DNA of 64,000 bases from Liolophura sinensis (Eukaryota; Mollusca; Polyplacophora; Chitonida; Chitonidae), in NCBI RefSeq assembly GCF_032854445.1, contig NC_088302.1, forward strand, positions 6,755,338-6,819,337, in the 5' to 3' direction. A program made the translations under genes and the position numbers. Positions 1-9,852 of this stretch are shown piece by piece. Numbering within the stretch: position 1 is the first letter of the stretch; every line of letters begins with the position of its first letter. Under the pieces are notes generated by a model. The model ran no database searches. It saw nothing but the letters and a program-made list of their open reading frames with translations, and had not been told where the DNA came from.

Positions 1-813
1 AGCCAAACACCAAAAACTAATTAAAAGAGGTAAAGATATTATATTCTGTTGGATACCAAGTCACACTGGTATCCATGGAAACACAATCGGTGGACAGAGA
101 AGCAAAAGCTGCCCTATATAAACCTGTATCTCGGGTTAAAATCCCTTATACTGACGTGAAGTCTAATATTCTTAAATATATTCGTCGCCTTTGGCAGGGT
201 GAATGGGACTTGCATGCCCATCCATCCTGTCATTGGCTGCAATGCGTATACTTGTCAAATGTCTCGCAGAGACCCAAGTAGTTTTAACGAGGTTTCGTGT
301 TGGGCATTGTCATCTGACACACAATTTCATCTTAGATGGGAGCAGTGCTCCCGAGTGTTTTGGATGTGACGCACCATATGGCATTAAACATATCTTGGTT
401 GACTGTGTAGACTTTGCCCATGTTAGCAAAGGTTCCACGCAGCCAACTCTATATATGATTTATTTTGACAGCATTGCTGGCGATGTTGTCATAAAATATT
501 TGAAGGCCATAGGCCTATATCATAAAATATAAATTTTCAATTGTCTGAAATATTTATATAGATAAAAGTTATATACATACAGCTTTCAAATATACTATGT
601 TTTAAATATGCTGGTTTTGGAGTTTTAACTGTTTTGGTTTTTTCTTATCTGATTTTAAACATGTCTGTATTTTTTGTTTTATTTTTGATGTTTATATTAT
701 CATATCGAAAACCTTAACCGTCTCTTGTTTTCACCTTGTTCCTCGCCACGATATGCTGAAATATTGCCGATGTGGCGTTAAGCCATAACCATTTATTCAT
801 TCATTCATTCTAA
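1..813 (+). mobile_element. LINE 3' fragment (RNase H-bearing, I/Nimb-like group)
   Basis: This is the 3' end of a non-LTR retrotransposon. Bases 1 to about 530 carry the C-terminal end of ORF2 in two overlapping frames (75-281 and 203-532), so it is frameshifted. Frame 203-532 shows a CFGCDAPYGIKHILVDC motif (C-x2-C-x7-H-x4-C), the zinc-knuckle-like C-terminal domain seen in the other copies here. The AT-rich 3' UTR follows, then a short stem (CGCCAC/GTGGCG degenerates here) and a tail of ATTC repeats ending near 813. The copy is cut by the window start, so upstream RNase H and reverse transcriptase may exist outside. The clade assignment is inference from RNase H plus the CCHC end in sister copies. 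Confidence 0.85.
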
Positions 814-1657
814 TATGTCGCATGCAGGTATCTATTTTTGGAAAGATAGGTTAAAACCTAATTGTTTTTGTTGTACCTTCTCTGTTTGTGGTGACAGTCC
901 AGTTTTTTGTTTTTTTGTTGGTTTGTTTTTTTGATAAAAAGTTATCAAAGCGAACTGCTTTTCAGTTTTTTTTTTAATGAATAATACCATATCAAAACAG
1001 AACCAGCTGGTGTTATGTATTGTTCAGTTTGCAAAGCCAGTCAAGCGTATTCTGAATTTTCTGTTCTAGTCGGCAATCTATCAGGCAGGGGCACCTGTCC
1101 CTCACTCGATGTCACACAGTAGGTCTACGCGATAGCCCTACCCATCATGATATGACATGGAAGTGCAATTAGGATCACTGAGCTGTAGGAAAAATATGTA
1201 CATTTGAACAAGTGTTAGTATCGGTACTTTAGAACTGTAGGCTATTCCATGTCTTTTCTGATCAAATTATTCACTTGTTGTTGAAACAAATAAATGACTG
1301 TGATTATAATTCTACTTGCTCATACAAAGTTATTTAGGGCATTCAAAAAGCCTTATACTGGTATTCTTGGCAGTAATCTCAGTGTAAAATTGACTACACA
1401 TGTAGACTTAAATTAAAGACTTGATGTTGGACAATTTTTAACAAAGCCGTTTGTAAAATGTTTGATAGCCTGTCCCAAGAGACTTCTCAGGGTTCAGATG
1501 TCAGTGTGGAAGAACCTCTGGACACTGGGCAGATATGGCAGGATGTGACTGTTAAAGACTGCCCCACTTGCCCGGTCCTTTTATACCAGTAACCCAGCAG
1601 GAATACAGCTTGGTCATTTCACCAGGTAAATAAATATACACATAAACATGTAATCAC
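814..1657. other. Unassigned AT-rich DNA
   Basis: I see no convincing gene. A 45-codon open frame at 1458-1592 (MFDSLSQETSQGSDVS...) has protein-like composition and lies after a weak pyrimidine-rich stretch, so a short terminal exon cannot be excluded, but nothing supports a function. T-rich runs are present around 900-980. Confidence 0.4.
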
Positions 1658-1742
1658 TGAACTCACAGCGACCGCATTGGTGAGAGAATCCTGGGTCATT
1701 ACGCTGCGCTAGCGTGCTAACCGACTGAGCCACGGAGGCCCC
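1658..1742 (-). repeat. SINE head fragment (tRNA-derived)
   Basis: Reading the minus strand, this begins GGGGCCTCCGTGGCTCAGT and continues through the tRNA-like region with an A box (TGGCTCAGTCGG) and a B-box-like GAGTTCAG. It matches the first third of the full SINE at 40,401. The 3' conserved half is missing, so it is a truncated copy. Confidence 0.85.
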
Positions 1743-2662
1743 TATGGCTGTTTCCCACTCTATTGTTGGTAATACAAATGTGCATAGCTACCAATTATTT
1801 TGTCACCAAGGCTATGTTCTTTTTCAAGATTGCGTTTACACATCAGTTGAATTAATATACGATCTTTTAAGACAATGGATTTATGTTGTGGAAACCTTAA
1901 AGAGTAATAACGCACTACCTCAGTGTTTTAAAGATGTACGTAAGTGGGAGACATTAGCTGGGCGTGGAAACTTTAGGTGGTAGGCCTACAGGAATGGAAA
2001 TATTGTTATCATTCAGTGGAAGGACAGCAAACTGTTTCAGTTTCATCATGTTCACTTTGGTTCAGGAACAACTGGTAAGCGCATCCTGCGTGGTAGGTGT
2101 TCCTGGAAGAAGAAAACCTTAGTTCAGTCACAGGTAATATCTGATTATGATATGCACTCGGTTCGGTCAGTTAGAGTTCAGAGAGAGTATTACAAATTCT
2201 TTATTAAATTTATCTTCTGTATTTCCAGCTACATGGACATTTGTAAATTTGACTTGTGTTCCATAAGTTTGCACTGTCTGTGCTTGCTGGCAAGCCACAG
2301 CAAGGCGTCAAATCTTATGTAGCTTGTTCTAAATGTAATGTATTCCTGTCTTGATAAGGAAAGAAATAGTTATAAAGACTGGCAGTCTAATGGTTTAAAG
2401 GTTGAAAGACACTGAATGAAATCTAACAGCAGAAAGAGAACTGTAACCAACACAAGTCATGCGAAAGTTTTGGTGACTTGATATTATAAATTTGATCCAT
2501 AATCTACTAATCTTGAGATGATTTGTTTCTTCAAACCAAAATGTTTTACATCGCGAGCACTATACAATGACTTTGTCACATATTGTTGGGTTTAAATATT
2601 AACTGTACAAACTCCATGGTGCCAGTGTGTTCCAGGCGATAAATGCCATATTTTATTTAGTT
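1743..2662. other. Unassigned DNA between two SINE copies
   Basis: An open frame of 79 codons at 1744-1983 starts right at the SINE edge but has no recognisable motif. The remainder is AT-rich with many stops on both strands. I see no repeat shared with the rest of the window. Confidence 0.4.
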
Positions 2663-2897
2663 ATTTGATTGATATTTTACTCAAGAATATTTCACATACG
2701 ACGGCAGCCAGTATTATGATGGGAGGAAACCGGGCAGAGCCCGGGATAAAGACACAACCATCCGCAGGTTGCTGGGAGACGTTACCCACATACGGCTGGA
2801 GAAGAAGCCAGCATGAGCTGGACTTGAACTCACAGCGAACGCATTGGTGAGAGGCTATTGGTTCATTACGCTGCGCTAACCAACTGAGCCACGGAGA
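2663..2897 (-). repeat. SINE, near full length, diverged
   Basis: A minus-strand copy of the window's SINE family. The conserved 3' half lies at 2665-2785 and the tRNA-like head at 2810-2897. Compared with the copy at 40,401 it has small internal losses (for example in the GTGTTTTACGCCGTA part) and several substitutions, so it is an older insertion. No clear target duplication is visible. Confidence 0.9.
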
Positions 2898-4130
2898 ACT
2901 AAGTATATTTTGTGACTCATATTGTGTTCATATATTTGACTATTTTGTCAAGTCTGCATTCATTGAATTGTTGTGTTATGTGTCGGTATTTCGTGTAGGT
3001 CAACAACATATTATGTGGTCACCAGGAAAATGAGATTTGATTATCTGTAATGGTGGTTATTAATTTCAGAGAAAGCGTGGTTTTGAGATTAATTGACCTT
3101 GCACATTCAAAATCATGATACAGGTTATAATATGTCAGCTCTGTAAAATGATTGGGTATGTGCTCATTAATGGTTTTTTGGAGATTTCCATGGAATTTTC
3201 ACATAGAGCACATATGTACGATACATCTTACTTCTCTGTTCTATTCATTGTTAATAAGTACGTCTTTGTAACCATGGTAACCACGAGTTAATCATTTTTA
3301 ATAAGGTTGCATTAAATATTTGGTAATTTTTATCCTACAGAAATCAGTTTAAGTCGTATCTGGGCTCTTTTTCATAATTCTGTGTAAAATGGTTGATCTT
3401 TGACGCCAGTCTCAAAATATGCATGCCGGTCATGTTCCTTGGGTGATCAGCGAAAAAAAAAGATATTTTGTTGGGCACTAGAAACTACCAAATAGTTTGG
3501 TTTTCTGTCTACCAACCCTTTTCATAACTCCATGTTGCTATATATAAAGGTTTCAGCTTCAAAACACCATAAAATGTCTGAATGCGAAGGAATTAATTAT
3601 GCCGAACTCCAGGGAAGCACAAGAAGATTCCCATGGATCTGTTCCTCCGCCTGTCTGTCAATAAGTTCGTCTCTCAAAATTTGGTTTATCAAATCACTGA
3701 GCCAACTAAGGCACCATTTCAATCAATAATTTTGGATTCGTGTATGATCTTTCAAATTTAACGACATCATTGGCTCCGATATTAAAATATATGGTGGGAC
3801 AAGAAGCTTGGCGGCTTGAACCCATGGTGCTATAGGTGCAATTGCTTTAGCACTGGCTGAGGCGCCAGAAGTACTGATATGTCTGCACTGCTTCGTCGAG
3901 AGCCATAGTGAACCAAAGTTTTCTGGACATCCGCACAAGAATATGTATGTAAAACGCAAAGCAACGCCATTTTATCTCACAAATCTTGCATAAATAACAA
4001 CTATTATCAACATCCATTTGAAATTTGAATTTCTGTCTTGGAATGAATTAAACCTCGGCACCCTATCATGGGACTACACGGAAGATGACGTTCTAAACGG
4101 CGATGGCTCGATTGAAACAATTGCACAGAA
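2898..4130. other. Unassigned AT-rich DNA
   Basis: No supported gene. A 78-codon minus-strand frame at 3723-3959 and a neighbouring minus-strand frame reading YFNIGANDVVKFE around 3770 look mildly protein-like. That second frame loosely recalls the GxND block of SGNH hydrolases, but too little is present to call a gene or pseudogene. Confidence 0.35.
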
Positions 4131-4491
4131 TGAATGAATGAATGAATGAATGAATAAATGGTTATGGCTTAACGCCACATCGGCAATATTTCAGCCATAT
4201 CGTGGCGAGAACAAGGTGAAAACATGAGACGGTTAAAGTTTTCGAAATGATGGTGAGAACATCAAAAGTAAAACAAAAAGTACAGACATGCTTAAAAACA
4301 GATAAGGAAAAAACAAAACAGTTAAAACTCCAAAACCAGCATACTTAAAAAATAGTATATCTGGAGAGCTGTATGTATATAACTTTTATCTATATAAATA
4401 TTTCAGACAATTGAAATTTATATTTTATGATATAGGCCAATGGCCTTCAAATATTTTATGACAACATCGCAGGCGATGATGTCAAATAAAT

Positions 4492-4633
4492 TTATTTATT
4501 TATTTATTTCCTTGGTGTTTTACGCCGTACTCAAGAATATTTCACTTATACGATGGCGGCCAGCATTATGGTGGGTGGAAACCGGGCCAAGCCCGGGAGA
4601 AACCCACGACCATCCACAGGTTGCTGGAAGACC
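4492..4633 (-). repeat. SINE 3' half nested in LINE 3' UTR
   Basis: The minus-strand conserved SINE half runs from the TTACGCCGTACTCAAG end to the GGTTGCTGG block. It is flanked by an 11-bp direct repeat GTCAAATAAAT at 4481-4491 and 4634-4644, which is a target-site duplication. The insertion therefore postdates the LINE. The tRNA head is absent, as expected for 5' truncation during reverse transcription. Confidence 0.9.
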
Positions 4634-4679
4634 GTCAAATAAATCATATATAGAGTTGACTGTGTAGAACCTTTGCCTA

Positions 4680-5011
4680 ACATGGGCAAAGTCTACACAG
4701 TCAACCAAGATATGTTTAATGCCATATGGTGCGTCACATCCAAAACACTCGGGAGCACTGCTCCCATCTAAGATGAAATTGTGTGTCAGATGACAATGCC
4801 CAACACGAAACCTCGTTAAAACTACTTGGTCTCTGCGAGACATTTGACAAGTATACGCATTGTAGCCAATGACAGGATGGATGGCATGCAAGTCCCATTC
4901 ACCCTGCCAAAGGCGACAAATATATTTAAGAATATTAGACTTCACGTCAGTATAAGGGATTTTAACCCGAGATACAGGTTTATATAGGGCAGCTTTTGCT
5001 TCTCTGTCCAC
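4680..5011 (-). pseudogene. LINE ORF2 C-terminal CCHC domain
   Basis: The open frame ending at 4,520 contains the ORF2 C-terminus in its upstream part. A C-x2-C-x7-H-x4-C motif (CFGCDAPYGIKHILVDC) follows the conserved GHCHLTHNFI block. Past the ORF2 portion the frame reads on into 3' UTR and the nested SINE, so the last 50 or so residues are not original. A break near 5,040 separates it from the RNase H piece. Confidence 0.8.
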
Positions 5012-5059
5012 GACTGTGTTTCCATGGATACCAGTGTGACTTGGTATAAAATATAATAT

Positions 5060-5806
5060 CTATATAAATGGATTTTTAAATTTATTATTCTGAATGGCGA
5101 ATAGGCAAGACAGCGAGTCGCTGCATATCACTGCCCTCTGGGCATGCCCAGAGGAAACATATGATAAGGCCAGGAGTATAGCCCTGGCCTCTGCAGAAAA
5201 AATAGATGAAGGTGGCAGACGAAGAGAAGTGACCCGCTGATCTAAGATAGCCGCAGCCGCAACCCTGTCCCCATCCTTTGACCCGTCAGCATATATAAAT
5301 TTATAATCCATATAATCAGCCTTGATTTCAGCAAAACTGTGCAGAATTATAAGAGGATTTGCATATGATTTATTATATTTACGTAGATTAAATATTAGTT
5401 TAGGTTGTGGAACGAGCCATGGAGGAGAATCCGGAAAAGACACCGGAGCTATATCCTCGAGCTTGATGTTAGCTCCCATAATATGGTCCCATATGGGAAG
5501 ACCGAACGGAGGGATCTTGTTAGGACATTTAGTATATTTCTCTACATATAATGGATTGAAAACACAGTCGTAGGCAGGGTTTGTTGGATGAGCTTTGAGC
5601 TTTGTTTCGTATTGAAGGCTCAGTTTTATACGTCGGTTGTATAAAGAAGGCTCATTTGCCTTCACGTATAAACTTTCTACTGGTGAGGTTCTAAAACCAC
5701 CAAGGCTGAGCTCCAAACCTTGGTGCTGAACAGGATCCAACATTTTAATATACGACTTCCTAGCGCAACCGTAAATGATGGATCCATAGTCCAATTTAGA
5801 CCTCAC
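5060..5806 (-). pseudogene. LINE ORF2 thumb and RNase H region
   Basis: A 248-codon frame. The first part (MRSKLDYGSIIYGCARKSY, then DPVQHQGLELSLGGFRTSP) is the post-RT thumb/connection region typical of APE-type LINEs. The RNase H domain shows the catalytic acidic residues in order: D in FIYADGSKDGD, E in SAEARAILLAL, D in CSDSLSCL. It then ends at NNKFKNPFI, losing the last RNase H helix. The domain would degrade the RNA of the RNA:DNA hybrid. Upstream frame changes separate it from the RT. Confidence 0.85.
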
Positions 5807-5903
5807 CAGAGAACCATATAAATTAAGTAAAACTGATCGGTCAGCACCTCAATCGGTGCTAGACACGACCTTAGTTATATCGAGAGCCTTTGTACATTTA
5901 GCT

Positions 5904-6529
5904 TTAAAGCATTTTAATATGAGGTATAAAAGATAGCTTACTATCAAATATTATACCTAAAAATTTTGTTTCTCCAACAATTTCCATCTGTTCACCACAA
6001 AAATTAAACTCTGGGTCAAGATGAAGTTTCCGTTTATTACAAAAATGCGTACCGACGGTTTTAGACGTTGAAAATCTAAAACCATTTCCAGTTGCCCGTT
6101 TCTCGATTTTACTGAGACAAAGCTGCAACTGACGTTCGATATTATTCATATTCTTAGCTCGGTAGCATATAAGGAAATCATCAACGTATAAAGAACCCTC
6201 TATGCCCGATGTTAATGTTTTGGCTAGGCTATTTATTTTCATGCTAAACAGAGTTGGTGATAGAATGCTGCCTGGGGTACACACATTTCCTGCTCACAAG
6301 AGTCAGAAAGAGTGGACCCCACCCGTACCTTAAACTGACAATCAGATAAAAATTGAGATATAATTATAGGTAATCGACCTTTAAGTCCCATAACCGCCAG
6401 GTCTTTTAAAATACCATATTTCCATGTAGTGTCGTAAAACTTTTCAAGGTGAAAAAATATGGACACCACATGTTTGTTATTGATGAATCCATTGCGAATA
6501 AAAGTTTCAAATCGAACAAGGTGATCCAT
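5904..6529 (-). pseudogene. LINE ORF2 reverse transcriptase core
   Basis: Two overlapping frames (6239-6529 and 5904-6284) cover the RT palm. The upstream one has the block DHLVRFETFIRNGFINNKH and a KFYDTTWKYG version of motif A. The downstream one has GSLYVDDFLICY, an intact catalytic YVDD box, and the GFRFSTSKT and FLGIIFD blocks. A frameshift near 6,270 separates them. The fragment is not expressible as a full RT. Confidence 0.85.
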
Positions 6530-6639
6530 ATTAGATCTACATAGAGTTTGGTTGTTTTAACGGGTTTTAAACACTTTTTATTTGATTTATATGTTAACAT
6601 TCTCTTCTTGAAAACCCTATGCTGATTTATAGATTGAAA

Positions 6640-7240
6640 CATGTTCTCGCCACGATATGGCTGAAAAAGTGTTTTGCATAGTCTGTTCAGCACAAAAATA
6701 AACAGCCTAGCAAAAACACTATCTGGCACAGAGGGTTCTTTATATGTTGATGGCTTCCTTATATACTACCGAGCTAAGAATATGAATAATATCCAACGTC
6801 AGTTGAAGCTTCGTCTTAATAAAATCGAGAAATGGGCAACTAAAAACGGTTTTAGATTTTCAACGTCTAAAACCGTCAGTATGCCTTTTTGTAATGAACG
6901 GAAACTTCATCTTGATACTGAGTTTAATTTAGTTATAATGTTTGATGGTAAGCTATCTCCACAATATGGTCCTGTATACGAAGAGCAAACGGACATCCTT
7001 TTAACAAAATCTTGTTAGGACATTTATTAAACTTATCTACATAACATGGATTAAAAACACAGTCATAGGCAGCGTTTGTTGTATGAGCTTTAAGCTTACT
7101 AGCATATTGAAGGCTTAGTTTTATACGTCGGTTATATAAAGAAAGCTCATTTGCCTCCACGTATAAACTTTCCACTGGTGAGGTTCTAAAACCACCAAGG
7201 CTGAGCCTCAAACCTTGGTGATGAACAGAATCCAACATTT
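6640..7240. mobile_element. Rearranged LINE fragments in head-to-head order
   Basis: Three LINE pieces are stitched together. Bases 6641-6668 match the family's 3' UTR stem region in plus orientation. 6690-6945 is a plus-strand RT palm fragment (SLYVDGFLIYY, a YVDG version of the YVDD box, then GFRFSTSKT). 6945-7240 is a minus-strand fragment of the downstream thumb region (DSVHHQGLRLSLGGFRTSP). Plus and minus parts meet near 6,945. The arrangement is not a simple 5' inversion, because the 3'-proximal piece has no tail. Confidence 0.75.
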
Positions 7241-7249
7241 TAATATAAA

Positions 7250-7835
7250 GTTAAAAGTTATAGATATATTTCTTATTATACCATTTCTATACAAATACTA
7301 AAGTACTTACATGGACGCATGTATTCCACAATGCGGAAAATCATACAGGCATAAATGCACAAATGAGAGGGCATATCCACAGTATAACTGAGTGTATGAC
7401 GAAATATACACAAAATTCCAAAGACAGGGCCCGTGTACTAATAAGCATTGTGTACACAAGAGCACAAATTAAATACACCAGTTCAAACTGAATAAATGCT
7501 CGGTGGAGATAGGATATAGCAAAGCCAGAGGCTATAAAGACACCAAAATTCAGCATAAAAGGCCTACCAAGGTAACACACAGCGTAAACATCCAAAACTC
7601 TCAATAATTCTCCTTTCTCCCCCTATGACCTGCTTTTATAGGTCTTATATAGACTGGTGGAATTTTCTAGAATAAGAAAATTCTTGAACACTTGTTCTAA
7701 ACAAACAGGCCCCGAACTGAGGGTATTCTGCAACATTCTAAGGCAGAGGCAGACAGCATGCTCTGAACTCAGCATATGTAAACATTGGCAAGCTAAATTT
7801 AGAATCTGACGGCCGTCGTGCACATAACACAAGAT
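7250..7835 (-). repeat. Possible solo LTR
   Basis: On the minus strand the block begins near TGTTATGTGCACGACGG, contains a TATA-like TATAAAAGCAGG near 7,630-7,640, and then a stretch with an 87-codon hydrophobic open frame (7341-7604). Length, promoter-like position and lack of coding motifs resemble an LTR of a retrotransposon. I cannot find a second copy or a clear target duplication in the window, so this is a weak structural guess. The hydrophobic frame has no recognisable family. Confidence 0.25.
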
Positions 7836-8670
7836 CCCACTTCACGTGAGGGTTGTGTAAGGCGATGGTACTCAACTGGACTATCAGCCACTACATCTAC
7901 ACTACTGCTTTTGTGGAATGGGACACTACTGGTGGCTTGCTCCAAGAAAATGTGCGTACTTATTGTATATAAGGTGTTTTTGAAATGGAAGGATAATGCT
8001 TTAAGTAAATTTGATTTATCTTCATCTATCCTAATTTAATTTATCATTTTGACGGTTTCAGGGAAGATCGGCTAATGCTGACTAAAACTGAACATAAATG
8101 CAATAAATTTATAATGTTATACTGCATCTTTTTATGTCCTGTCATTTACAGAATGTAAATTTATGAATCTCAATTCACTGTGATCTCAGTTTACCGTGTT
8201 ATGTTCTTGTTTGTTGTGTGGAGAGATTATTGTGGTTTAGAATTTAAAATGACGTAACATATTTTGGTTTAGAATTTAAAATGACGTTACATTAACACAA
8301 CACTGACAATGACTTAAACATTAATAGAATTTAGAATTTAAATATGTTTACTTATGTCACAATCTTTTACTTACATGACAAGCTAAGCATGAAAAAACCG
8401 GCGCTTGGTATTTATTGTTCCTCGTGACTCGTACAGTTTTGATCACTGTGTTCTGGCAAACTAGTCAGACAAAGTAACGCAATGCTTTACTATTATGTTG
8501 GTCGTACACAACCGCCTTAAATATTACGTCCTTGGTCCAATGATGTGAAGAATGACTGAGAACTGGTTACACAAAATGTGTTTCATTGATAGATGTACAT
8601 GTACTCGTGTCAATACCATAACTAGATGATCATTTCGACCAATATTCTTGCGTAATGGACTATATGAGTT
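7836..8670. other. Unassigned DNA with a short tandem duplication
   Basis: A block of about 36 bp (TGGTTTAGAATTTAAAATG followed by ACGTaACAT or ACGTtACAT) occurs twice in tandem at about 8,231-8,297. No other feature is supported, and stop codons are dense in all frames. Confidence 0.5.
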
Positions 8671-8790
8671 AGCAACCTGCAGATGGTCGTGGGTTTCTCC
8701 CGGTCTCTGCCAGGTTTCCGCCCACCATAATGCTGGCCGCCGTCGTATATGTGAAATATTCTTGAGTACGGCGTAAAACACCAATCAAAT
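8671..8790 (+). repeat. SINE 3' half
   Basis: A plus-strand copy of the conserved SINE 3' domain from AGCAACCTGCAGATGG to GTAAAACACCAATCAAAT. The tRNA head is missing. It is moderately diverged, including a CGGTCTCTGCC variant of the CGGGCTGTGCC stem. Confidence 0.9.
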
Positions 8791-9852
8791 AAATACATAA
8801 ATATAATTTAGCAGCAAAGAATGGAAATGCCGCTCACACAAATTAGGCTCTGGCTTTGCGACAGAGATGTGGGCATGTCTTTAAGAAAGTAAAGCCATTT
8901 GTTTTCTCTGTAGAGTTTACCTGGTATTTTAATGCATGTATGATTGATCAGTTATGCCTAGAATATCGACGACGTTTAAGACACATCACAATAGAACAAA
9001 GAAAGCATATTAAGTACGAACATAGGACGGTATGACGCAAAGAGAAGCCGTCTTTGCTGGAAAGACGCAAGGCATATTACAGGTGACTGAGTGAAATCAG
9101 TATTTGAATCGTGAACCATGCTAGAGTATTACAGATGCTAGATTACAACCTATAATATATCCTACGTAGCAATCTAATTCTACACGATGATAATACCGCC
9201 CCGAGCAGAGTAAGGTGTTTTGAGTTGCGACTTGTGTCAGATCCCGTCGCTCATTTGTCAAGGATGAAAATTGATGGGATAATTATGAAGTACCACACTT
9301 TTTTATCTCCTGCTCGCAAACCGACAGATTGATGTATGTGTCTGCGTTTACCTTTGCTGCGAGCCTAATTGATGTTGCCAGATCAAGACAAATTAAATGC
9401 AGCCATCTTCACACAGGCGTCAAATCAAGAATCAATAAAACAGAAGCAGCAGGGATGCTCAAGATAAACAACTTCACCATTACCATATTTTTACTGGAAG
9501 TTATATAGGTAGCACAAGTCGGTGATTTCTTATGATAATAAAAATGTGTTCGAAAAGTCGTCTATAATTTACATTTTTTTATTTTTTTTGCACCGTTTTG
9601 CAATGGTTTGTCGATTGTAAATGTACATAGTGCTGCACTATTTTAACGGTTAGATACATGCTTAGATGACGCCTTATTAGTATGAACTTCAAGAATAAAG
9701 CAACTGAACTGGAGTGATGACTCTTCCATACAGAGAACTATATCCGACTATCATCGAGACAGGTCGTCCAAGTCTCTCTCTTGTTTCTTTCTGTAATACG
9801 TCAGTCTTTTGTATAGCTGTACTCGTCCATGTAACGATTGCGCCCTAACAGT
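8791..9852. other. Left flank of the Polinton, with an old dispersed repeat
   Basis: AT-rich sequence without a gene. Bases about 9,230-9,440 align in direct orientation with 24,285-24,480, sharing GGATAATTAT, TTTATCTCCT, AGACAAATTA and AAATCAAGAAT in the same order. No Polinton terminal inverted repeat could be seen here. The polymerase reading frame has a stop at about 9,850, so the true left end may be missing or diverged. Confidence 0.5.

Larger units (their letters stand above)
4131..6560 (-). mobile_element. LINE, 5'-truncated minus-strand copy with RT and RNase H
   Basis: A non-LTR retrotransposon read on the minus strand from RT (about 6,540) to its 3' tail at 4,131, where plus-strand GAAT repeats are the complement of the CATT tail. 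The 3' UTR contains the conserved CGCCAC...GTGGCG stem near 4,170-4,205. ORF2 is present in three consecutive pieces: RT, RNase H and a CCHC end. The endonuclease and ORF1 are absent. A SINE is nested in the 3' UTR. It shares high similarity with the copies at 1-813, 34,797-38,321 and 62-64 kb, so it is a multi-copy family. Confidence 0.9.

Noticed and set aside
3723-3959. SGNH-hydrolase-like pseudogene
   Set aside because: Only one short GxND-like block is visible in one frame, and no other family blocks support it.
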